Positions 8,526 through 16,957 of a DNA stretch of 25,979 bases are shown piece after piece. Source of the stretch: Martensiomyces pterosporus (lineage: Eukaryota; Kickxellomycota; Kickxellomycetes; Kickxellales; Kickxellaceae); the NCBI GenBank assembly GCA_025201845.1, contig MU604093.1:3216-29194 (forward strand). Reading direction: 5' to 3'. Under the pieces are notes generated by a model, which saw nothing but the letters and a program-made list of their open reading frames with translations, did not search any database and had not been told where the DNA came from. Each line of letters begins with the position of its first letter. Within the stretch, counting starts at the first letter, position 1. The position numbers and the translations under genes are program-made.

Positions 8526-9615
8526 GGCTGGATGATGTGGTGCAGAGTGCAATAAGCTTAGAGGAATATGTTAGCAGCAGCGAGGAGTTGGAAGGGCTGG
8601 TTGATGTAGATGGGAAGGGAGGAACAGAACTGCTGATGTCCTTTTTAAGCCAGCTTCTTTCTGGCGAGCGTGCGCGCGCGTGCGTGCGTGTGCAAGCAAA
8701 GAAAAAAAAAAACACAGGGCGACTCCAGTTTTGTGCACTCTGTATACGCGACAGCTCAACAACATGCAAACTGCAAATGAGGGATTTGCTCCTGCTGCTT
8801 GCAACCTCGAATTTGCGGCTAGCAATAGCAGGATTCGCCTGCGTCGCCCGATTCTATTGGCCAGCGGGGCCATCGGGGCCATCGGAGGTGTTCTCATCCG
8901 CTTGATTGGTTATAGCAAGTGGGGTATCCGGCGTTCGCAATCTGCAAGCGAAATAGGTCCTATACATGTGCGCATGTGTGAAGTTGGATGCTTGTGACTG
9001 TGCCTGCTGCCAGATTGCCAGCGGTAGCCGCTTCCAGGCGCTGGTCGGAGGCGCGCCATGTGGACTTGCTTTCTTTATTAATTTCTTTTGAGCTGACTCC
9101 CAGCAATGCCAGCTTTCCCACAAACACATCACGGGTGGTTGCGAAATCACAGCATCAGCAGCCAGCGGTGCGTTTGTTGTCCACATAGCACATTGGCTGG
9201 CACATGCGCATGTATGCGAAACCACACTGCATGATGTTGTTAGCATGCAGCACATCCAGCTCCAATCTGGTTTCGGCCTTTGCCCTTGCCCGAGACCTAA
9301 GCAGGTGGGATATATGCCTGACGTGGTTGCATGCATAGCCATTAAAAGGTCTGCCAACTCGGCCATTAGCTGACTTGAGCAGCCGCATCTGCTTATCTAT
9401 ATACGGAGTAGTCCCGCTGGACCGATGCACCCAAAGGATCGGCAGGGGAGCCGGCAGGTGTGAGGGAACAGCACAAAGTCGAGAGGCTGTGTTTGCCTGC
9501 TTGCCTGCTTGTGTTGTTGCTGTTGCCAGCAATACGGGGTTGACAGTTGCTAAATAAACACAGGAAACCAAAGTGGAGGAGGAGTTTTGTAAACGTTAAG
9601 GAGAGCTGAATTGCA
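8526..9615. other. Spacer upstream of FSP1-like gene and downstream of PMT
   Basis: This 1.1-kb interval holds the FSP1-like promoter and PMT 3' region. Seen in it: an alternating purine-pyrimidine run GCGTGCGCGCGCG at about 8668-8694, a run of A at 8702-8711, two inverted CCAAT boxes near 8854-8858 and 8905-8909 that would be upstream of the FSP1-like gene, and a direct GGGGCCATC duplication near 8867-8884. No frame resembles a protein. Confidence 0.5.
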
Positions 9616-12339
9616 CTAGAGCTCCACATGAGCCTCCTGCTTTTCCTCGTTCTCAACAAAGTTGGCAATGGAGTTGAGCTCCGATGCCTCCTTGTGCTCA
9701 TCATCATCATCAGCAGCAGCAGCAGCAGGCGCAGCAATATCCTCGGGGACTGCCTCGCTGACAAATTCAGGCTGCACATGAACGGCATCAGGATTCGCCT
9801 TCTCGATGATCTGCTCCGCCTGGATGGCAAATGCCTCTCCAATGTTGCCCAGTGCGCCGGTGTTCGTCTCCTCAGCAGGCTTCTGCTCCTGAGCAACCAC
9901 GGGCTCCTTGTCAGCAGCAGGCGCCTCCGCAATCTTCTCTGCCTCGGCTTCAGGAGCAGCAGCATCGGCTGCCTTCTCGGTCGACGGGGGCGGGGCTGGG
10001 GGAGGATCAGTGGCTCTGACGCCGCCAATGGCATGCTCGCAGTCAAAGTCCCAGGTGGACAGCCACTTGGTCTTCAGGCACTTCTCCTTGTCCCAGACTC
10101 TCGCATACGTGATGTAGCTATAGGTCTCGAACGCGTACAGAACAGCGGCAAACACAGCGACATACACCGACCACCTGGCAATCTTGGGCAGCCCAGCCGA
10201 AAACAAGTCGATCGTGAATGCAAGGACCAGGATCGCCATCCACAGCGCCGGGAAGTAGTGGTGGATGAAGAGCTCGCGGCCCATGAGGAAGAACGGAATG
10301 TAGTGGCACATCCACGCCACCGTAAAGAACCCAGCCGCCGCAAAGTACTTGGCACGCTGCCCCGCAAGCGTCGGCTGAATCCGGCGCTTGTCCAGAAGGA
10401 ACAAAACGGCCCTGACAGCGAGGAACAGAACAATCGAGCCCAGGGAGCCCCACCAGATGAACGGGTTGCCCAGCTGGTAGATGAAGTTTCCGCGGCCGCC
10501 CCAGTACGCCGTGCCGCGGCGGAGCCAAGGCCAGTGCTGCGGGCGGGCGGCAAACGGATGGTCGCCGGTAAGACTTTCGTTGCTCTCGGCCATCTGCTTG
10601 TTGTACTCCCAGATCTTGCCCCACACACTCAGCGGCCTGTATTTGGCCTGTGGAACAGCGCCTGTGGCATTCGGGTAGTGGGCGTACTCCACGTGCCAGG
10701 TGGACATGCGCGGGAGGCAGTTGCGCATGCAGTTGACCTCGATCTGGCCAAATGCCCACTCCGGCAGCTTGTTGCGCGAGTTGTAGAGGGCACAGGCCAT
10801 GCCAGGGTGGATGAGGCGGAAGCGGGAGTGGATCGACTGGACGTACTTGTCCGATCCCTCCTCGCTCTTATCGCCAGCCAGAATATCGACCCTAAAGTTG
10901 TCGTTGCTGTCGCCTGCGAACCCGGGGAATCCGTATCCGCTGACCTCAAACTTGTGGTCCTCGCTCGTCAGCGCCGGCTTCTTGCTGTGCGAGTGGAGGA
11001 ACTTGCCAGTGACCTTGTGGCGCAAGCGAATCGTGTCCCCAGACTTGACCCTCTGCGGGCCGTCCGTGGTGTCCACCGTAGTGTTGTACGCGGGATCCAC
11101 GATCCAGATGTTGTTCTGGTCGGCGTGGCCGTAGATGGTCACCTGCTGCTGCCCGCTTCCCTTCTCGTGCTTCCACACATGCGTGTGCGAGTGCAGGTAC
11201 CCGCTGCGTGTGTTCGAGTGCCTGATCCTAATCTCCGACCCGTAGAACACGTCGCGATCGGTGGTCACGTCGAGGCCGCCCTTCAGGGTGACCTGGAACT
11301 CCGGCGTCATCATGGACGTGGCATCGCCGGTTTTGGACAGAGTGGCGAAATGGATCTGGAACCAAAACATGTAGACGGCGAATGGCACTGCCAGGAGGCC
11401 TATGGCGCGCGCAAAGAAGTGGGAGAACCACTTGGTGGGCGAGATGGAGCGGTCCGCAATCTTGTCCCACAGATCGCCGATAGTCGAGAGGCCGATGGCC
11501 GGGAAGAGGAAGAGCCCGACCCACTTGCAGCTAGCAGCGCATCCCATGTTGACTCCCGTGAGGATTAGCCAGAGCCACCAGCCGCCCGAGAAGGGCTCCC
11601 TCTGCTTGGTCCAGAACATCGCCCAGGTTGTCAGCGACAGGGCGGTGAAGAACACCAGCGGCGAGTCGAGGAGGATCAGGCGGGACTGCGTGATCAGGCC
11701 GTTCTCAAAGCACACCAGGAGGGCAGCCAGCAAAGCAGTGTCGAGTCTGTATCCGCACGCTCTAACAGTGACATAGGCAGCAGGCACAGTGACGACGCCC
11801 AGAAGCGCAGGCATCAGGCGCATGCCCACATAGGGAACGCCGGCAGCCGCGTAGTCGAGGCCAATGGCCTTGAAGTCAAAGACGCCGTCGTATCCAGCCA
11901 ATCTGCCAGCAGCGGCAAACATCATTTTGGCTAGCGGAGGATGGAGGTCATAGAAATACGTGCCGTTGATGTACTTTCCGGCAAACTTGCCAAAGTGCAC
12001 CTCGTCAAAGACCACCTGGTTCGGGATCGAGAGCCCGTAGCATCTCACCACAACAGCCACCAGGGTTACTAGCAGGAGGGCCAGAGAATCAGCGAATGTG
12101 AAATCCCAGTGCGCGTAGAACGTCGGCGTGGGCGCGTGCGAAACCACCACAACGCCTTCGTTGCTGTTGCTTGCGCCCCTGTCTCCCAGGCTGGCCGCTT
12201 CGCCTTTGACTACTTGCGGGGCGCTGGTTGCTGGCGAGGACTTGGAGTCCCCAGTAGAGCCTGCGGATTGGCTTTGCTGCGTGCTGTGCCCCTTGGGGCG
12301 CTGCGTACGCCCGTCAGCACTGCTCATTGCAACAGTCAT
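9616..12339 (-). CDS. Dolichyl-phosphate-mannose:protein O-mannosyltransferase (PMT family)
   Basis: 907 aa, intronless. It transfers mannose from dolichyl-phosphate-mannose to Ser/Thr of secretory proteins in the ER membrane (GT39 family). The catalytic Asp-Glu pair is in VVFDEVHFGKF (D112, E113), followed by DLHPPLAKMM and LAGYDG. TQSRLILLDSPLVFFTA lies at about 217-233. Three lumenal MIR repeats with the LHSH signature occupy about 360-550. The conserved late motif HYIPFFLMGRELFIHHY is at about 679-695. Multiple membrane segments fill the N- and C-thirds. An Ala/Glu-rich tail (771-907) is added and lacks an ER retrieval signal. Subfamily is unclear: the FENG..TQSR block recalls Pmt1, while MTPEFQVTL and HFGKF recall Pmt4. 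The N-terminal 70 residues are Ser/Gln-rich and cytosolic. Confidence 0.95.
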   Translation of the reverse strand: MTVAMSSADGRTQRPKGHSTQQSQSAGSTGDSKSSPATSAPQVVKGEAASLGDRGASNSNEGVVVVSHAPTPTFYAHWDFTFADSLALLLVTLVAVVVRCYGLSIPNQVVFDEVHFGKFAGKYINGTYFYDLHPPLAKMMFAAAGRLAGYDGVFDFKAIGLDYAAAGVPYVGMRLMPALLGVVTVPAAYVTVRACGYRLDTALLAALLVCFENGLITQSRLILLDSPLVFFTALSLTTWAMFWTKQREPFSGGWWLWLILTGVNMGCAASCKWVGLFLFPAIGLSTIGDLWDKIADRSISPTKWFSHFFARAIGLLAVPFAVYMFWFQIHFATLSKTGDATSMMTPEFQVTLKGGLDVTTDRDVFYGSEIRIRHSNTRSGYLHSHTHVWKHEKGSGQQQVTIYGHADQNNIWIVDPAYNTTVDTTDGPQRVKSGDTIRLRHKVTGKFLHSHSKKPALTSEDHKFEVSGYGFPGFAGDSNDNFRVDILAGDKSEEGSDKYVQSIHSRFRLIHPGMACALYNSRNKLPEWAFGQIEVNCMRNCLPRMSTWHVEYAHYPNATGAVPQAKYRPLSVWGKIWEYNKQMAESNESLTGDHPFAARPQHWPWLRRGTAYWGGRGNFIYQLGNPFIWWGSLGSIVLFLAVRAVLFLLDKRRIQPTLAGQRAKYFAAAGFFTVAWMCHYIPFFLMGRELFIHHYFPALWMAILVLAFTIDLFSAGLPKIARWSVYVAVFAAVLYAFETYSYITYARVWDKEKCLKTKWLSTWDFDCEHAIGGVRATDPPPAPPPSTEKAADAAAPEAEAEKIAEAPAADKEPVVAQEQKPAEETNTGALGNIGEAFAIQAEQIIEKANPDAVHVQPEFVSEAVPEDIAAPAAAAADDDDEHKEASELNSIANFVENEEKQEAHVEL

Positions 12340-12910
12340 TCACAGGATGAGAAAAGAGCTTGTCGGAGAAACGTCAGGAGGTAAGTGTAGGATGCCTTTG
12401 TGGGATTGCGCTGAAAATGAGATGGGAGAGGAGCCTGTGAATGCGCAGAGGATTGCACGAAAAGAAGAACAAACGCATGAACCGCAAAAGAAAAGAGAGA
12501 GGACAGAGAGACCTGCTGAGAAAAATGTATCCTGGCGGAAGCGCGCAAGCAGAAGAATGCATGCGTGGATAAAGGCATTCATTACGCCGCCCCTGGTCCT
12601 CTGGCTGCATGGGTCGCACAGCCTGCCCCCCACACACCCCAGGAGCAGAGGAGCGGCCTGTCCGGCAGCGTATTTCCCTCCGATTTTCTGGAGAATTTTC
12701 AAAACAAATGGCCGTAGACACTAAAGATGCTACCACTCGAAGATAATGCCAAGAATGTCGTCAAGTTGAGGCGAAGCGTGTGCGTGTTTGTGCGTATTTG
12801 TGCGTGTGTGTGCGTGTGCATGTGTGTGTATGTGGGGGGGGAGTTACAGTTGTGTGGCACCGCCACGCTGCGACGCACTCCGTGCATGGTCGTCAGCTAG
12901 TGCGGTAGCC
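12340..12910. other. PMT promoter / HIS6 3' spacer with GT-rich run
   Basis: This 571-bp gap contains the promoter of the minus-strand PMT gene and the 3' region of HIS6. Between 12400 and 12560 it is purine-rich on the plus strand. The only clear structure is the GT-rich run listed separately. No coding signal seen. Confidence 0.5.
12777..12841. repeat. Imperfect GT microsatellite ending in a G run
   Basis: About 65 bp of GT/GC dinucleotides with a few interruptions, ending in a run of eight or so G. Alternating purine-pyrimidine DNA of this kind can form Z-DNA (established knowledge). It sits 70 bp beyond the HIS6 stop and about 440 bp upstream of the PMT start. Confidence 0.85.
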
Positions 12911-13693
12911 CTACTGAGACTGAGGGCCAGTCTTGTTCCATGCGACGCAGTCAGCAAACTTGATTTTGGACCCGCCAAAAATATCCAGTGCACTGCCGAT
13001 GGTCAGATCCACTCTCCCTCCAGACAGCTCGTTGACCAGCCTTAAGTCGCCAACAGTCGATGCGCCGCCTGCATAGGTGACCGGAATCGTGGACCACTTG
13101 CCCAAGGCACGCACCAATTCCTCATCAATTCCCCTGCACAGACCCTCGACGTCTGCTGCATGGATAAGGAACTCCGAGCAGTACTCAGCCAGCTCCTTCA
13201 GCGTGTCCTCTTCGATGCGCATGTCCGTCATGGTCTGCCACTTGTTCATAGCCACCACCCATCCGCCATCCCGCTTCCTGCAGCTCAAATCAACGACCAG
13301 CCGGTCGCGTCCCACTGTCTCGCTCATCTTCCTCAGCCGCTCCATCGAGAACTCTGCGTCGGGGAACAGCCAGCTAGTCACAATGACCTTTGACGCACCC
13401 AAGGAGATCCAGTGCTGCGCGTTGTCCGCATTGATGCCGCCGCCCACCTGCATTCCATCTGGCCATGCTGCTAGGGCGCTCTTTGCTGCTTGCTCATTGC
13501 CTGGCCCCAGCATGATAACGTGGCCGCCCAGGAGACCGTTGTCCTTGTACAGCTGAGAGTAGTGTTCGGGCGGGCTTGTGGAGACAAAGTTCGTCTTCAG
13601 CGTGTCTGCGTCGTCTTCGCGGAGCGTGCCGCCGACGATCTGCTTGACCTGGCCGCTGTGCAGGTCGATACACGGGCGGAACTTGGAATACAT
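12911..13693 (-). CDS. HIS6: Phosphoribosylformimino-5-aminoimidazole carboxamide ribotide isomerase (HisA-type)
   Basis: 260 aa, almost the same length as yeast His6. It catalyses the Amadori rearrangement of ProFAR to PRFAR (EC 5.3.1.16), the fourth step of histidine synthesis, in the cytosol. It is a half-barrel-repeat TIM barrel. The first catalytic Asp is D10 in [20 protein letters not shown] and the second is D135 in [15 protein letters not shown]. Phosphate-binding loops are MQVGGGI (81-87) and TYAGGAST (206-213); the family ending [14 protein letters not shown] is at about 228-241. No intron. The start ATG follows a head-to-head 473-bp gap shared with eIF4B that holds a perfect Gcn4-type site, which fits general amino-acid control. 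No HisH/HisF or other his gene is near. Confidence 0.96.
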   Translation of the reverse strand: MYSKFRPCIDLHSGQVKQIVGGTLREDDADTLKTNFVSTSPPEHYSQLYKDNGLLGGHVIMLGPGNEQAAKSALAAWPDGMQVGGGINADNAQHWISLGASKVIVTSWLFPDAEFSMERLRKMSETVGRDRLVVDLSCRKRDGGWVVAMNKWQTMTDMRIEEDTLKELAEYCSEFLIHAADVEGLCRGIDEELVRALGKWSTIPVTYAGGASTVGDLRLVNELSGGRVDLTIGSALDIFGGSKIKFADCVAWNKTGPQSQ

Positions 13694-14166
13694 CCCACTT
13701 GGCGTAAGTACTGGGTGTGTGGATAGACAGAGATCAAGTGTAGAGAGATGAGGGCCAGCAACGTGTTGAGCGGGTCTGCTGACTCACATGTGCACAGCGC
13801 TGCTTTCTGGGCATCCGCCTTGGGCAATCAGTGGATTCTGCACCGCGGATCAGCTAAACCGATTAATGGCCGGAGCGCATGGAGCCATTTTTTCTCGCAC
13901 CCAGTTTTTTTGTTGGGGCAGCGAGGAACCAACAAAGGCAAAATAGGCTGGGAGCTGCCGGCGGGCCCTTTCTTCGTCCTTGCTCCAATTTCTCCACCCT
14001 CGTTCTATCTACTCTTTTATTTAGTCAATCCGGGTGCTTGCTGCTCCTTCCTCTTTCTTCTGCAGTATAACGCTACTCGCGGGAAAAGAACAGTTTAGCA
14101 AAAGTCACAACCAGCCGCATACGCGCATAGCACAGGGAGCAAACCAAACGCTGAAAGCTTGAAACC
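13694..14166. promoter_or_regulatory. Shared head-to-head promoter of HIS6 and eIF4B
   Basis: The 473 bp between the two start codons must serve both genes. The HIS6 half has the TGACTCA site; the eIF4B half (about 13970-14080) is strongly pyrimidine-rich on the plus strand, as is common just upstream of highly expressed translation genes in fungi. No clear TATA box was seen close to either start. Confidence 0.6.
13780..13786. promoter_or_regulatory. Gcn4-type TGACTCA site upstream of HIS6
   Basis: An exact TGACTCA lies 87-93 bp upstream of the HIS6 ATG, the distance typical for Gcn4/CPC1 bZIP sites in amino-acid genes. The nearest other gene start, eIF4B, is about 380 bp away on the other side. 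Binding is inferred, not shown. Confidence 0.65.
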
Positions 14167-15806
14167 ATGCCTGGTGCGTATCTTGTCTCGCCTCTAGCCC
14201 CCCCGTGTGTATGCGAAAATGGGAACAGACATGTGGTTTCCTAGGCTGCGTGCGTCTTTACGGCGCTGGAGAGGGACTGCTAGCCCAGGAGGCGAGTCTT
14301 CTCTGGGCTGGCCTGTCTCTGCGCAAATTGTACCTCGCGCACATACCGGCTGCCTACCTCTCTCTTGTTTGCAGAGGCCGCGATGCACATGCTAGGCGCT
14401 TGCGAGCGGCAGCCTGAGAAAACGGCACAATACCAGGAATCGCTCTACTAACTCCATCTCTTCTGCTTTCTCTCACGCGCTCTCATGGCTCTATTGTGGT
14501 GCATTCTCGTTGGGGGGAGGGTTCTGCGATTGTTGGCTCTGGTTATTCGCCTTCTGCTGTAGCCAAAAAGAAGGGAACCAAGGGACAGAAGATGAGTCTG
14601 AACGACTTCCTCAACGACGGACCCTCGACCATGTCGTGGGCCGATGAGGACCTCGCGCTGCCATCCGCCCCCATGGCGACTTCTGCCCCCCGCAAGACTC
14701 TGGCTGATGCGCCCGATCGCAGGGATGTTGCGCTGGGCTCGCGCCTGGACGGCGACTCGTATGCGCCGCGTGCACCCGTGGACTTCCCCACCAGCCCGCC
14801 GTACACCGCATACGTCGGCAACCTGCCATTCGATGCGGACGAGACTCTTCTGCGCGAGTTCTTCTCGGGCGTTGCCTCTGTTCGGCTGATCCGCGACCAT
14901 GCGCTCGACCGCCCCAAGGGATTCGGCTACGTGGAGTTTGAGACCCTCGACGGGCTGAAGGAGGCTGTGGCTAAGGATGGCGAGGCCTGCGGTGGCCGCA
15001 ACATCCGCATCAACGTGTCGGAGCCCCGCGAGCGGCCCGACGATCGCCTCTCGAGCGTATCCACCTGGCGCCGGGCGGACACTGGCGAGCCCGCCACCAG
15101 CCCGTTTGGATCCCGCAGCAGCAGCGGATTCGGCCGTGGCACTCGCGAGCCGCGCGAACCCCGCGAGCCGCGCGAGCCTCGGGAGGACATCACCGAGGGT
15201 GTGTCGGACTGGCGTGCACACAAGGAGCCTACGCCTTCCAGCCCCACGTCGGGCGACAGCACTCCGCACCGCAGAGGCGCTGCATTCGGCGATAGGTTCT
15301 CGCGCTCCTCCAGCGGTGCCGGGCCCGAGGCCACCGAGGAGAGGGCTGCCTGGCGCAGGGAGAGCAGGGATACCGAGTGGCCCCCGCAGCGCAGAGAGAC
15401 TCGCGAGTACCGCCCCCCGCGCGAGCCCCGCGAGCCCCGTGAGCGCTCGGCTAGCCGTGAGCCCCGCGCCCCGCGCCAGCCCACTGTGTCCGAGCAGGCC
15501 AACACCTGGAGATCTGCCAGGTCGCCTGCCGCTGCCGCTGCCGCCGAGCCTCCGTCTCCTGCGGCTAACGACGACGCTGAGCCGCCAAAGTCCCCTGCCG
15601 CTGCTCAGGCTGCTGAGGCTGCTGAGGATGGGTGGAGCCAGGTCGAGAAACCCGCTGGACGCCGCCCTCCATTCGGCGGCAGCGGAGCCGATGGCGAGCA
15701 GAGGCAGCCGCGGACCGGCGAGAGGCGCAATGGCGGTGGGTTCTTCAAGCGCGACGGCGCGCGTGCCTCGGGCGGTTCCGAGGAGGCTACCAGCTGGCGG
15801 CGCTAA
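14167..15806 (+). CDS. TIF3: Translation initiation factor eIF4B (Tif3-like), two exons
   Basis: I read it as exon 1 14167-14173 (ATG CCT G) spliced to 14563-15806, giving 416 aa that begin MPAKKKGTKGQKMSLNDFL. That matches the basic start of eIF4B proteins, so the splice fixes the start; the frame upstream of 14563 has no such sequence. A conserved SWADE follows at about 27-31. One RRM covers about 83-155, with RNP2 AYVGNLPF and RNP1 KGFGYVEF. After it come Trp-centred repeats (TWRRADTG, DWRAHKEP, AWRRESRD, TWRSARSP, GWSQVEKP, final SWRR), like the repeats of yeast Tif3, and two REP blocks (15144-15186 and about 15415-15475). eIF4B stimulates eIF4A helicase during mRNA recruitment. It is head to head with HIS6. 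Confidence 0.9.
14174..14562 (+). other. eIF4B intron (389 bp, phase 1)
   Basis: 5' site GTGCGT directly after ATGCCTG and 3' site CTGCTGTAG before CCAAAAAG. A perfect TACTAAC branch sequence sits at 14446-14452, an unusually long 110 bases from the 3' site. A second strong acceptor, TTGTTTGCAG ending at 14374, lies inside; its use would add about 27 codons and then hit the TAA inside TACTAAC. Confidence 0.85.
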
Positions 15807-16957
15807 GCAAACGAAGGCCTTGTAGGGGCGAATTCCTTCTCTGGTCGCTGGCGCTTCTGCCAGCGCTGAATTCTCCATTCCACTGCTCATGCTTTCCTCC
15901 TATCCTCATCAGCTAGTCTATAGTCTTTTTTCTTTTCCTATCCGAATCAATTTATCTCTCGTACTACTATTCGACGTGCCCCTGGCGCCTCCACGGTATT
16001 GGAGATGCGCAAACGCGCTATCGGGCGTTTATCTCTTATCTGTGCGCAGAGCAGGCATATGTGACCACCATGGGTGGCAATTGCAATTGTGTGCATATGT
16101 GCGCTGTACATGCCATGTACGTGTACATGCACGCCTTTCATATGTCCAACGCCCGACCGTCGAGCGTGTGTTCCGGGGGCAGCAAGCCTGCCGGGGCTGT
16201 GCTGGTTGTGGCTACTTGGCGTGGGCGACAAGGCGGCACCACAGGGCCTATATTTGGGCGCCCAATCCCGCTGGGAAGACGATCCGACTTCCATAGAAAG
16301 GGGGGCCTAGCAAGCTAAAGCCAACCCTCTTCAAGAGCTTTTTGGGCGCTCTGTCCAGCTGCTATACTGGGGGCAGGGGATTTTCGCCGTTTTGCACTCT
16401 GCAGCTCGCGTACGAGCACACTCCTGCCTGGCCAGGTGCCGGTGGTTTTTGGGCCAGGCACAGCTGCTGTTCTCAGCCGAACATTCCCGCTTTTTTTCTC
16501 CAACGAACGCTCCAGCGCGTATTGCATGGCGTGTTCCTTTTGTTTCCGTCCTCTCCCCCCTCATATGGCTTCTTTGCCCAGCTGCAATCTCTCGCCTCTA
16601 CATTTCCCGCCGACTCTTCTATCGCTACTCTCTCTGTTATTTCGTAAGCAAGAGCGTAATAGGAGCTCTAGGCTAGCATAACCGCACACGCAGCCCCAAA
16701 CTGTCCATCCTTTGGCAGGAGCCTTCCGGCTGCTATCACCCACCCACCCACTCTTCTCTCTTCTCTACACGCTTGTAATTTATTTATTTTTTACTATTGC
16801 TCTGGAGAAGGGGCATACAGCCAAGTAAACAACAACAACAACAGCAGCAGCAGCAGCAGAAACAAAGAGGTTTTCATTCTTTTGCAGTGACATCAAGCGA
16901 GAAAATTACCTACTTTTACACGCTCGCTATTTTCACACACATCCTAGTTTCCTTCAA
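15807..16957. other. eIF4B 3' region and PPZ promoter/leader; no gene seen
   Basis: A pyrimidine-rich 3' tract follows eIF4B (about 15885-15970). 16085-16145 is rich in CATATG/TGTACATG-like palindromic steps. The PPZ leader (16750-16957) holds CAA/CAG repeats at about 16828-16862 and a possible leader intron. Frames here have no recognisable protein features. Confidence 0.5.
16828..16862 (+). repeat. CAA/CAG trinucleotide run in PPZ leader
   Basis: Four to five CAA units pass directly into five CAG units, about 100 bp upstream of the PPZ start codon. It is outside the coding frame. Confidence 0.8.

Noticed and set aside
9628..11568. 646-codon frame antisense to the PMT gene
   Set aside because: Long only because of the base composition of the PMT gene; no recognisable domain, while the sense strand holds all PMT motifs.
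14375..14457. Possible cassette exon inside the eIF4B intron
   Set aside because: No usable GT donor follows it before the productive acceptor, so it can only be a terminal poison extension, reported as a finding instead.
14448..15890. 480-codon frame antisense to eIF4B
   Set aside because: It runs across the eIF4B intron end and 3' region and shows only Ala/Gly/Arg low complexity; a shadow of GC-rich REP repeats.
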